A stretch of DNA of 64,000 bases from Bisporella sp. PMI_857 (taxonomy: Eukaryota > Ascomycota > Leotiomycetes > Helotiales > Helotiaceae). A program made the translations under genes and the position numbers. Below are positions 35,044 through 45,984 of this stretch, piece after piece. The notes under the pieces were generated by a model. The model did not search any database. It was not told where the DNA came from and was given only the letters and a program-made list of their open reading frames with translations. The DNA lies in assembly GCA_021307315.1 (NCBI GenBank), contig JAJSPD010000005.1, positions 992,001-1,056,000 of the forward strand, written 5' to 3'. Position 1 is the stretch's first letter; each line of letters opens with the position of its first letter.

Positions 35044-35846
35044 TTTTGGTAAGGACATAGTTCCATCTGCACGTTGTCTGGTGACCCTTCGCATGATTTG
35101 TGGCATGCAGATGCTGTGGTTTCTGAGCGATAACTAGCAGTTATCTGTCTGTATAGGTAAGTTGTCCAGCCATGAAGTGGGAATCTTCTGAGGCACTCAG
35201 ACAAAGTTTGTTTGACCCTAATCAACAATTCAGAGAGGCGCATCAGCCAGAAACGTAGTACCATTAGAGATGTGGTGGTAGTCGGTAGGTGAAAGTGTGA
35301 GAAGGATTGAATTGGCCCAATTGATGCAAGGAGGTCTGTCAATAACCGATGAAAACGCAATTTGTTTAAGTGCATATACTGTATCGCGTTTTCGACTCAC
35401 ACAGAATGCGTGTTACGCCGCTCGATGAGCAAGATGTTTTCGTCTAAATGCCTTTTCAGGCATACGTTCTTTATAACTGTTCATTTAGCCAATCAATGAA
35501 AAATTTAGTTTATGTGCTTTTTCCCAGCCGCTCCTCTCGCCTCTCACTGGTATGGGCTAGAGCTCTTAACCAGATAGTGTCGAAAGTTAGAATGCCCTAA
35601 TCTCAGTAGAAAGGAGCAGAAGTTACCAAGACATATTCAAATTTCTAAATAGTACCATTCTTTATACTAATCTTATCCTCATCCTTTCCTGAAACTCAAT
35701 TTCTACCGCTTGCAAAAACGACCTTCCTTATCTCCCTCACCTATTAGAGATATCCTCTAGCCTACTTATATTTTGAGAGCATTGCCTCCTTTCCAATTGC
35801 AAGACCTATACCTCCGATTTTAAATTTCTAAGATTTATATACGAAC
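35044..35846. other. Intergenic, no intact gene
   Basis: A long minus-strand ORF (34974-35375) has no recognisable motif and is probably chance. The rest, near the 3' end of URA6, is CT-rich on the plus strand. Confidence 0.5.
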
Positions 35847-36518
<672 letters not shown>

Positions 36519-36589
36519 CTAGAGTTAGAGGCTGATTGACTGTTGGTGCCATGGTTGGATATTAAATTCAAGCGACAGTTCTTAACCCT

Positions 36590-37198
36590 TCCCCACGATC
36601 AGCGGCTGAAGAACTCGAGAAGGACATACGCAACGAAGTCAGCATAATGCAGAAACTGTCTCGCCCACATATACCAACATTTAGCTTCTGGGGAAAGCTG
36701 GATTACTCCTGCTTCGTCTTCATGAGGCCTGCTTGTGACTCTGATATTCGTTGTTACTTCGAGGATTGCGTCGAGAAAGCTTATCCTACGAAATCTCTGG
36801 AAAAATTACTTCCATGGTTCGGATGTCTGTTGGATACAGTGGCATTTGCTCACGAGCGAGATATTATCCACTGAGACATCAAGTTTTCGAATATCCTTGT
36901 CAAGGATTCACAAGTTCATAACGGACTTTGGTTCAGCCAGGGATATTACCATGCAGGAATTGAGCCACACAAAGGGCTCAATCTGTTTGGCACTCCAGTA
37001 TGCCGGGCCCCAGAAATCAAGCCCGGAAAGCCTCGCGGGCGTCAAGCCGACGTTTTCTCTCTCGGCTGCGTGTATTCAGAAATGCTTACAGTCTGCGTCC
37101 AGAAGCCATTAAATGACTATCGAAAGTGGCGGGATGTTCCTGGAGATGTGACCGATAGGCATGCGTTTCGAAGCAATCTACCGAAAGTCAACGACTGA
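36590..37198 (+). pseudogene. Broken protein kinase domain
   Basis: Pieces of a eukaryotic kinase in shifting frames: EVSIMQKLSRPHIPTFSFWG (alphaC/beta4), FAHERDIIH then a TGA, then DIKFSNILVKDSQ. The catalytic HRD is present with Arg replaced by a stop, consistent with CGA to TGA. Next, in another frame, KFITDFGSARDIT (DFG), and in the original frame LFGTPVCRAPEIKPGK and RGRQADVFSLGCVYSEML (APE and DVFSLGC). The N-terminal glycine loop is missing. At least one stop and two frameshifts. The whole ORF would have been a fungal Ser/Thr kinase of unknown role. Confidence 0.8.
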
Positions 37199-37553
37199 CT
37201 TTATACATTAGAGAGTGGGCAGGTACAGTATCTTAGTGTGCCAGCAGTGATATAGTCACAGACCAGAAGCATGCTGGAGTCTCCCAAAGAGAGACCTTCA
37301 GCTCACGATGCTATGAAATCTTTGATGAGTAACCATCGACGAGACTTACTATTTTGTCCAGATCACTATATATAATTAGATTGAAAAGCATCCTAGATAG
37401 ATGCATATTCCTGTACTCATACTGCATATTTGGCCTGGGTAACATCGCTTCAATCTTGTGTCTATTTTAAAATCTCTTTGTAGATTGCTTTTTCATGCTG
37501 ATTTAGCGGGCGTCCAAGGAGGGATTTGTAGCGTTCTGGCAAATAACAAGAAT
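37199..37553. other. Intergenic, nothing seen
   Basis: 355 nt between the two pseudogenes; no recognisable feature. Confidence 0.6.
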
Positions 37554-38850
37554 TTATACAGCGTCTAAATGATCATAAGAAATTCCTCTCGTTTTACTCC
37601 TCGTGAATATTGGCTCACTAGTTTGTAACTCATGTATCTCATTACGCCATAGAATCGAATCTTGAGCCCCAATCATTTCAATGGTCCGAGCTGATGCTTT
37701 ACAGGCTCGTGCTATCGCCTTTTCGATGTCCCATCCACCCAGCTGCCTTTGCCTAACGTATTCCACTGCATAGATTCTTACAAAGGTGTCTCTGTATACA
37801 ACGCATATCAGCCTTTAACCATACAAAGATTCGCGTAGGTGCAGAGATCTACAGAAGACACGAACCCGGCACCTGTGGTATCCCTAACTCGGGCATCTTT
37901 TACTACGTCCACAGTCCCTTCATTCCCACTTTCGTTGCATAGTAGGCACCTCTAGCACTTAGCGTGAACACCATATTCTTCACTCCTTGTTGTAAGAAAC
38001 CTTGTGCCACGCTTTCACAAGCAACCGGGTTATTGAAGTCCTTGATATCACGCCCGGATAGTATTGCTGCTTCCCTTTCGTTCAAAATAAGGCGGGTAAC
38101 GTTCTAGTATATAGGGATCAATAAGTATACCGCAGGGGACAAACCCAGTAGTGTATCCACCTTATGTCTTTCGGCGGACTTGAGCACACTTTCCTCTCTC
38201 CCGTGGTATCGCAAGGTAGGTTACAATGAGATATGGTTTTGTGCCTCCCGCTAGACGCTTCACAGAGTTCTCATTATTTAGCTTCCACTTCAGATTTGTG
38301 CCTTGAAACGCCAATTCTCTACTCTCGCCGGTATCATTTTCGAATATGATAACGCATGTGCCACTTCTCTCTCCTGCGATCGTATTGACAACTGTCACAT
38401 CCACTCCCTCATTCTCAAGTTTGCTTTTTAATGCAGTGCCGAACTCACCGTCTCGAACAGAACCATTCATGAAGACGCATATTTCCGGCTAAAAGTCTAG
38501 TTCAGTCTGTGCGCTTTCGTCTTCAATTATAATGTAACCATTAACCACTACGCCGTTCCCCTAGTGACCGTTTGGGATATCCTTACCTAACTCGCCGTCT
38601 CTCGTTGATCCAGTATTTGGATTATAATGACATGCGTGATAGGTAGCGATGCCTATGTTGGCACCTTTGCCACCAGCACAATTCGCCAATGGTGTGCCGT
38701 CTAAAGACTTGCCAGAATCGGGCATTCGTTCCGTTTCAAATACTATGACAATATTCAGACCACCGATGATCGAAATTATAGGAGAAGCTATAGCTTTCGG
38801 TGTATTTCTCTCCAAATTCCTCTCAATAATTTTAGAATAAAGAGGCGCTT
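37554..38850 (-). pseudogene. Broken ribokinase (pfkB family)
   Basis: Read on the minus strand: SPIISIIGGLNIVIVFETER and NCAGGKGANIGIATYHACH (pfkB signature GGKGAN) near 38650-38790, FMNGSVRDGEFGTALKSKLE and GERSGTCVIIFENDTGESRE near 38300-38470, NVTRLILNEREAAILSGRDI near 38060, and DARVRDTTGAG (pfkB signature 2, ending in the catalytic-Asp region) near 37880. GGWDIEKAIARACKASARTI ends the domain. Breaks: a frameshift after PRER (about 38195), an in-frame TAG just before NVTRLIL, and another frameshift at KG(L)VDVVKDA (about 37915). A normal-looking intron (GTTCGT...ATACAG) sits between GAG and DTFVRIYAVE. The functional enzyme phosphorylates ribose. Confidence 0.85.
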
Positions 38851-39379
38851 GTAAGCTATAACCCGAAGAGATATGGCTTCGGAAATTCAAGCAGATTCTG
38901 AGATTGCAATAACAGCAATCTTCGATCATGATAAGGCTGAGTGACGGTTGCTGCTGGCGCCTCATGTGATGAGCGAGGTCCAGGAAAAGTGAAGTTGTGG
39001 GGAAAGACCGCTATTTTATAGGTCCTCATCGGTGAGGCTGACAAGGGAGTCACAGGAGCCTACCATCAAGAAAGACTGGACTGGCTTGCATGTGAGCGAG
39101 GTGTGTCTTGATACACCAGATCATTAGTCTTAGAACTTAGCCAGATCTCACGGTTTCTTGTACGCAAATGCTGCATCTCTGCCAAATCTATTAACATAAA
39201 AATCAAAAGCAACTATCAACAATACCAATAGACAACTTTACAGGAAATTCCAAAGTGGAAATATCGTTTGTGAAATAGCTGACGAGAGAATCCACTTTCA
39301 AGCGACCATTTTGCATTGTATTAAAATTCACTGGCCCAGAAATAGCCAACGCCTTCATTTACGCCGAAATAGTATAAAA
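38851..39379. other. Intergenic, nothing seen
   Basis: Upstream flank of the ribokinase pseudogene and left flank of LINE debris; no clear boundary repeat visible. Confidence 0.5.
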
Positions 39380-41260
39380 CGAACAAATCCACCTCAGCCA
39401 ACTATACAGCCACGTTTTCAAAGTAAAGAAATGCTTTCGATGCTACGGTTACGGTCACATGGGCACTCAATGTAACGCAGCCCAGACATGCAGCTATTGT
39501 ACCGAGTTATGAAACCAAGCGCTGCAAACAGAAAAGAGTAAAAATATTTACTCCGATATGTGCAAAGTGCTCACACAGCTTAGAGCAACGCCTGCCCGGC
39601 AAGAAAGAAGGAAATGGATAACCTAGAGCAAGCTAAGCAGACTCAAAGCATCTACTGGCACGTCCTATCTAAAATTGACACTACCAAAATACTAACACAC
39701 GGACATGAGAGCACAACACATACAGCCATGCACTTAATCAAAAGATCCGCTTCCTGGCACCCAATATCCCGGATTTCTTGATCTCGGCGGCCTCTACCGG
39801 ACCAACCACTGCCCCAGGCTTCTAACCGCCATAGTACAAATATTAGGCACGCGTATAACTCAACGGAATATATATAAAGGATACAAACGTCTTCAACACC
39901 AGGATATCTACGACGATTAGCCAACCTATAAGGCAACCTTTGCTATTAGAAATTGTATGAGAATCGGCCCCAACTGCAGCAGGGGCTTCAATTCAAGGAC
40001 CAACATACTGAAGCATTTGAGCAAGGTTTACAGCCGTAGAAGCCTGAGGAGAGACGCAAGGGAATTTGACTGAGCACCTTCTACTCCTCGATAGACATAT
40101 AGAGAGGGCAACCAGGAGCCAAACCCTGACAGACAGTACAAGTGCAGCACCACCACCACCACCACAATAATAGGTCACCAAATGCATCTAATTTTACGTT
40201 GTAATGCACAATAGTCGAAAGACGCTACCCCGGCCAGCCTTTTCCAAGATACTAAAACATTAGACTATAGCATTTTAGCGACCTAAGAACCTTGGTGTAA
40301 CCCGTTTATTGCTACAACGTACTATTCTCTAAGAGCGCATTTTTATTTTACTTGAGTAACTTAACTACGCAAGTATTCTTTCACATTTATAAACGGACTA
40401 ACTATGGTTCCTGGAACGTATAGTATATTTCCAAGAGCATTACTTCCTTTAAAATGACTAACAAAACTCAAAAAGCAAAATTTGTATATTCAAGGTTTAC
40501 AACAAAGTAGAAACCAGCACTGTTTCTAACTTAGAAAAAGCTATTACTAAGTTATACTTATATGTGGAACTTTTTGTACTTAGAAATTCAACTCCCACAG
40601 CTTTTTCTAGTCGACAACTCGCTAGAGCAGCGATAAGCTGTTAGCCGCTCAGCTTTTATTAACACTTATCGAAGAATTCCATCAGCACTTGTTTACAGTC
40701 CTAGGACGACAACGCATAAATGGCACTAAGAAATCAGTTATCCACTTAATTTTCGCTTTAAAGAAAATAGCGTTACGTATACTCTGCTGCTGGACTAACA
40801 AAAGCCTAGGCTACAATTCCTCCTAGATGCTAATCACTTTAAGTATCGACTGGAATCAGCAGCCTGCTACTTTACCACGGAAGCGGCTATTGGCAAAACA
40901 GATCTATTACTACTCCGCAAAATAAACAAGAAACAGTTTTCTCGAGTAACCGAGAAAATAGTGCTACAAAATAAAGAGAGCTTCGACGAATACGTCAGCC
41001 CTGTTATTATAGCTCTTGATGCCGGAGTTGACGAAGCGACGTCTTGGTCTAACCCATTATCGCGCTTTAACTCGAGTTTTAATCAAGAATGCAAAAAAAA
41101 CTGCAGAGGTGCAACGGCTGGTGCGAAAATGACTACGAGGAATACTGAGCGGCGCCCAACAGAAATGGCCGATTCGTCCAAAAGACCCCCCGAAGCTTCC
41201 ATGGTCAGAATATAGATGCATCAGCATCGGCCTCAGGCCTCTGGAGCCCAGTCAAATGAG
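39380..41260 (+). mobile_element. Degenerate LINE (Tad-like) with ORF1 zinc knuckle and ORF2 fragment
   Basis: At 39423-39520 the plus strand encodes KCFRCYGYGHMGTQC (CCHC knuckle, C-x2-C-x4-H-x4-C) and CSYCTEL, followed after a frame change by RCKQKRVKIFTPICAKCSHS, as in ORF1 of fungal non-LTR elements. At 40900-41230 LLLRKINKKQFSRVTEKIVL and SNPLSRFNSSFNQECKK, then KKTAEVQRLVRK, match the linker between the endonuclease and reverse transcriptase of ORF2. Between them, all frames have frequent stops and the DNA becomes very AT-rich. The ORF2 reverse transcriptase itself is not visible. The boundaries given are approximate. Confidence 0.6.
40147..40165. repeat. (CAC)n microsatellite
   Basis: A short run of CAC/ACC triplets inside the LINE debris. 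Confidence 0.85.
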
Positions 41261-41340
41261 CTAAAAAAAGACATACAAGTGGACTATGGAAAGCAAAACG
41301 AAGGAGAACAAAGCAAGTGAAATAACAGATTCATATAGAT

Positions 41341-41751
41341 CAGTGAAGGAACTAGTATGGTGATATTTAGTGATATTGAGTCTCGAGTCATATGAGATCG
41401 ATTTTTGGATACTACGCTAGTATTAGTATGAAAATTTGATCTCATATCATATTGGCAATATACTAAGCATCTTGCTAAAGTTGGTAAGCCAGGTTAAAAA
41501 GCCACTGCAGGGTTAAAACAAGTGGAAATGAAGCTTACTTTTTTTTAAAGAAGCTATGCCTTTGTCGTATTACTAGTTGGGAATCGCTTCATTTAAGGTT
41601 AGTATTATAGTATACTATAGTACAGTATGATATAATATAAGATTTGCAAATTTTGCCGTGATACGTATGGCCATTTGAAATCTTATATTGCGTGGGGTAT
41701 AGTATTCGATTTTAGGGGTCAATATATCTTGATAATACTAGTTCCTTCACG
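41341..41751. mobile_element. hAT-like MITE, 411 bp, with 8-bp target duplication
   Basis: The left end CAGTGAAGGAACTAGTAT (41341-41358) is mirrored at the right end by ATACTAGTTCCTTCAC plus G (41735-41751); 16 bases pair perfectly, with one base missing in the right tip. Directly outside on both sides is the same octamer ATATAGAT (41333-41340 and 41752-41759). An 8-bp duplication and a terminus starting CAGTG are the marks of hAT-superfamily transposons. The inside has no coding potential and contains two imperfect hairpins: TATGAGATC...GATCTCATA around 41390-41445, and ATAAGATTTGCAAAT...ATTTGAAATCTTAT around 41637-41688. It must have been mobilised by a transposase encoded elsewhere. Confidence 0.75.
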
Positions 41752-41759
41752 ATATAGAT

Positions 41760-42039
41760 AACTCGCAACACTTTATTTAGACAGAATCTCTTACTGGCAT
41801 ACTTCCTGCTGTGCTGTTTTTTTTTTGTTGCCTTTTTTGCCAACAATGCTACGTCTCTAAGCTTTGATTTATATATATATTTAATAAAAAAGTTGTTTAA
41901 ATTTACCTTTATTGCTAGCTATTTGCATAAATGAAACAGTGAGCTTTTAAACATTTAATTATACAAAGTATAAGACTATTTGATTCACAGAACTATAATA
42001 CAATATTTAAGGTCTTATATATCAATTATTTTTAATTAT
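41760..42039. other. AT-rich 3' flank of RIX7
   Basis: T-rich and A-rich tracts, no gene. Confidence 0.6.
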
Positions 42040-44443
42040 TTACATGCCTCTAAGCTGCAATTTTCGGTACTTTCCCGCATCTTTGTCCCTAACGCTGGGT
42101 TTTACGATCTCCAACGCAGACTGCCAATCCACCATTTGGATCTTCAGATCCTCAGAGTCAATCTTCCCTGCTGCACTATCCCTCTTCAATGCCTCCCGTC
42201 CGGCTGCGACCCTTAGATTCTCCAGGTCCGCACCACTGAACTCCTTGCACCTCTCGTCCTTAGCCACTGTCTCAAGAATCTCAACTTCTTCTACACTAGC
42301 TTGGGGAAGTGCTTTCTTGTATAGGGCTTTGAGAATTTCAACTCGCCCATCGGCGCTCGGTAGGTCGACGAAGACTGAGCTTCCTAGTCGACCAGGGCGC
42401 AGCATGGCAGGATCAATCATATCCGGTCTATTTGTTGCACCCACAACATATATCCCCGCCCTGTTACTCAACCCATCCAGCTCGGTCAGTAGCGTATTAA
42501 CAACCTTGCTGCTCGCTTCCGATAACGAATCTTCCCTTTTCGGCACCAAGGCATCTAATTCGTCAAAGAACAAAATACAAGGCACAGACGATCTCGCTCG
42601 CTCAAAGACCTGTCGCACCGCACGCTCGGATTCACCAACGTATTTATTGAGCAGTTCAGGCCCTTTAATGGAGATGAAATTTGCTTTTGACTCGTTGGCA
42701 ACTGCTTTCGCGAGGAGTGTTTTGCCGCATCCCGGTGGTCCCCAGAGGAGAACGCCGGTTGGTGCTGTAATACCTACACGTGCGAAAGATGCAGGGCGTT
42801 TTATGGGCTCAACAATGGCCATCTCGAGCTGTTCGCGGACTTTTTGTAGGGCACCGATATGTGCCCATGTCGTATCTGGTATCGTTGCAAAGCCTTCACG
42901 TTTAGCTGATGGCTGAACTTTGGGAATAGCTGTAAGGAAATCGTCGTATGTAACTGAAAAATCATCACTGGGGAGCGGTCGGCTGACATTGGCTACAAGA
43001 GCGTGGAGCCTTGAAAGAGCGGGCGAGATATCCGCGCCTGACGGCGCTGTGTCAATATCCATTTCCTCTATGCTTGGCTTTGTAAGTACGGCCATCATGC
43101 GCTTCATTGCTAGAGTGCCTGCCACGGAAACAACATCGTTGAGATCTGCTCCAACGAACCCTGGAGTAAGCTTTGCCAGCTTGACGTAATCGAAGCTATC
43201 CGCCAAATCAAGCTTTTGCGTAAGCGCTCGTAGAATCTTCTCTCTTGCCTGCTCATTAGGAACACCGATATTGATCTCCTTGTTAAACCTCCCAGCCCTT
43301 CGCAGCGCGGCATCAAGGCTGTCAGGTCGATTAGTTGCTGCGATAATGATAACCGGCCTCCCATCCGTTTTCTCTAAAGCCATATCATCCATGCAAGTAA
43401 GCATCTGTGCTACTATACGCTTCTCCATCTCCCTCTGAGCGCTCTCTCGCTTTCCCATAATAACATCAATCTCGTCGATAAACATAAGGCATGGCGCCAT
43501 TCTTTTCGCTTCATCAAACAGATCTCTAATCTTCTTTTCTGATTCTCCTGACATACCAGCTACAAGTGAAGGTGCCGATACAGGAATATATGAAACGCCC
43601 AATTTGGCTGCAAAAGCATTTGCTATCATCGTCTTTCCACAACCTGGAGGCCCATGCAACAATACGCCACGAGGTGGCTGAACGCCTTTACGGAGATATG
43701 CTTCTGGATACAGCATTGGCATTGCTACCGTCTCACTGAGCTCATCGATAACATCTTCCACGCCTCCAAGGTCAACTAGTGATATATCTGCTGGTGGTGA
43801 TCTGTCAATCTCTTTTTTCATCTCCCTCTCAATCCTTCGGCGCTTGATTTTTGCTTCACCATTTGCCTGTCGTTCTAGCTTCGCTGGAGACTCTATTTCC
43901 CCGTTAGGGGCTTCTTCAATTGGCCGACCTGGCGTGCTTGTTCCGCTGAGAGGTGTACTCTCCTTCAGATTCAGAGTTGCTGGTATGCTTGACTTTGCCC
44001 AACCACGTGTGATGCTCTTATTCATGATATTGTGCTCCTATAGTAATTAGACATCTGTAAATATATATCATCCTAATAAAAGACTCAATATTACCTTAAG
44101 AACAGGTATTGGGTCGGCAATTCCTTCGAAATCACCCTCGAGAGAATCATTGTCATCTTGCTCTTCTCTCATAACTATGAGAACCCGGTCAATCGAATCT
44201 TCAAGGAGCTTTTTACTTCTCCTTTTCAGACTTGAATTAGAGCGTTTGATAGCATCGTATACTGCCGAGACCGTAAGGCGCTTTCCGCCATTCTCAGGCT
44301 GTTCGTCCTGGAGTTTTCGGACTACTTGGTAGATCTGCACCCAACAGTCAATATGTGTTAGATTTTTCATATTACCGAAAGTTAGTTACTTCTCTGTCAA
44401 GACTTTGAGTCAATGTTGATCTGTTGCCCCTAGAAGCAATCAT
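42040..44443 (-). CDS. RIX7: Rix7/NVL-type tandem AAA-ATPase for 60S ribosome biogenesis
   Basis: Three exons: 44443-44390, 44334-44095 and 44037-42040, about 763 aa. Rix7 works in the nucleolus/nucleus stripping factors such as Nsa1 from pre-60S particles. The N-terminal domain (LDREIYQVVRKLQDEQ, VYDAIKRSNSSLKRRSKKLL, EGDFEGI) is the winged-helix-like NVL N-domain. A basic patch KRRRIEREMKKE follows (likely NLS). D1: GPPGCGKT at about residue 227 and MFIDEID at about 283; D2: GPPGCGKT at about 531 and LFFDELD at about 587; arginine-finger regions AATNRPDSLDAALRRAGRF and GATNRPDMIDPAMLRPGRLG. Both ATPase sites look intact. The first exon (18 codons) was added because LDRE-IYQVV matches the family and the 55-nt intron has GTAACT...CTAAC...GTGCAG. 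Divergent from VPS20, 215 nt apart. Confidence 0.95.
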
Positions 44444-44658
44444 TATCTATTAATCATGTGGAAATATAAACATTCTTAGGCTCTGTTCTGTGCAGTTATG
44501 TTTCAAACAAAAAAAAAAGCGTCAGCCTCGGATCTTATCGCACTAGCGGTTTCTTATCGAAAATTAACCCCACTTGAGTGCCTGTCTCGCTTGTATAATA
44601 ATAAGCTTGGTAGTGACGTCCTGTCTTTCCTGGTTCCGCAGAGCACTCAGCAGCGACC

Positions 44659-45380
44659 ATGGGAAACTCCTCAAGTACCCACAAGATATCCGCCCAGGAT
44701 AAGTTTGTTACTCCCCATTTGCCTTCCGGAAAGATCAACTAACTAGGCCAGGGCGATCCTGGACATGAAGAATCAACGGGATAGACTCCACCAATACCAG
44801 CGACGTATAACAGTCCTCACAGACCGAGAGACCGCAATTGCAAAGGAGATGTTAGCGAAAGGCGATAAACCCCGCGCAAAACTTGCGCTGAGGAGGAAGA
44901 AATACCAAGAGTCGTTGCTAGCGAAAACGGATGCACAGCTCGAACAACTGGAGCAGCTAACTAGTAGTGTGGAGTTTGCGCTGGTGCAGAAGGATGTTGT
45001 GTTTGGATTGCAGCAAGGAACAAACGTGTTACAGGAGATTCACAAGGAGATGGGAGGGATAGATCATGTTGAAAAGCTCATGGGGGACACAGCGGATGCG
45101 ATAGCTTACCAGCAGGTTAGTGAGGGGTATGCTAAACGTGGAATACAGGCTGATTGTTTCGTAGGAGGTGAGTGACATGCTAGGTGGGCGCATTTCGAAC
45201 CAAGATGAAGATGAGGTAGAGGACGAGCTTGATGCTTTGGAGGCGGAGATTACTGGCGTGCCCATGCCAAACGTGCCAACAGCGGAATTGCCAAGTGAAG
45301 AGAAAGAAAGAAGAGCAAAAGTAAGAGCAGAGGCGCGACAGGCGGAACGAGATCAGCAACGCGTGGCAATGTTGGCTTAG
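44659..45380 (+). CDS. VPS20: ESCRT-III subunit Vps20 (CHMP6)
   Basis: Three exons: 44659-44702, 44752-45115 and 45165-45380, about 207 aa. Vps20 starts ESCRT-III filament assembly on endosomes after binding ESCRT-II. The N-terminus MGNSSSTHK has Gly2 for myristoylation, as in the family. DKAILDMKNQRDRLHQYQRR and AKLALRRKKYQESLLAKTDA are the basic first helices of the Snf7 fold; QLEQLTSSVEFALVQKDVVF, LQQGTNVLQEIHKEMG and DVLDMLGG-type ISN region follow. The last third is acidic (NQDEDEVEDELDALEAEITG) and ends in a Lys/Arg/Gln helix. Introns are 49 nt each; the first uses donor GTTTGT. Confidence 0.93.
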
Positions 45381-45984
45381 CGACGAGGATGTAGGCATTT
45401 ACTGGCGTACCGGAGCATAGTTGGATTGAATACCCAGGCATGAACAATGTAAAGACCTTTAGGACGCTACTCAGTTAGTCAATAAGAGCAAACAACGTGA
45501 TCGATCGTCACGATTATGGAGACCTTCTAAGGTCACTGTACAGCAAACAGAAATCTCACATCTGGATCCATGTGGTAATCTAGCATATTTAAGAGAATGT
45601 ATTAGGTTTGTTGAACTTGTGTTGAGTTGAAAGCACAATACTTCTCCATTATTTTGGCATTGCAGCATTGTGAAATGCTAATGTTGCACCTCTAGGTAAT
45701 CCACAGCCTCCCACAACCACACATTATGAAGTCTAGAAGTTCCCCAGGCAATTCTGGACGCAGATACACTGAAGTTAAACTCCCCGGCGCCATACTAGCA
45801 ATTGATATGCAGTGCTCCGTCCAATGCTGAATGCAAATGCTCGAATATAAAGCCGTCAACGCCTCGCTCTTGCAACAAACAAAACCATATATATAAACAA
45901 AACCTCGGTCATTACAATAATCACCTTTATCTCTCTTTTTGTCGATCTTCATTCAAAATACATGTACGATGTGCAATACTAAGC
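45381..45984. other. Convergent 3' intergenic region
   Basis: Between the ends of VPS20 and the DUF2293 gene. No gene seen. Confidence 0.6.

Noticed and set aside
34974..35375. 133-codon minus-strand ORF
   Set aside because: No motif; overlaps the plus-strand CorA-like fragment; best explained as chance.
42044..42916. 290-codon plus-strand ORF
   Set aside because: It is the mirror of the RIX7 coding strand; the protein has no family resemblance while the minus strand is clearly an AAA-ATPase.
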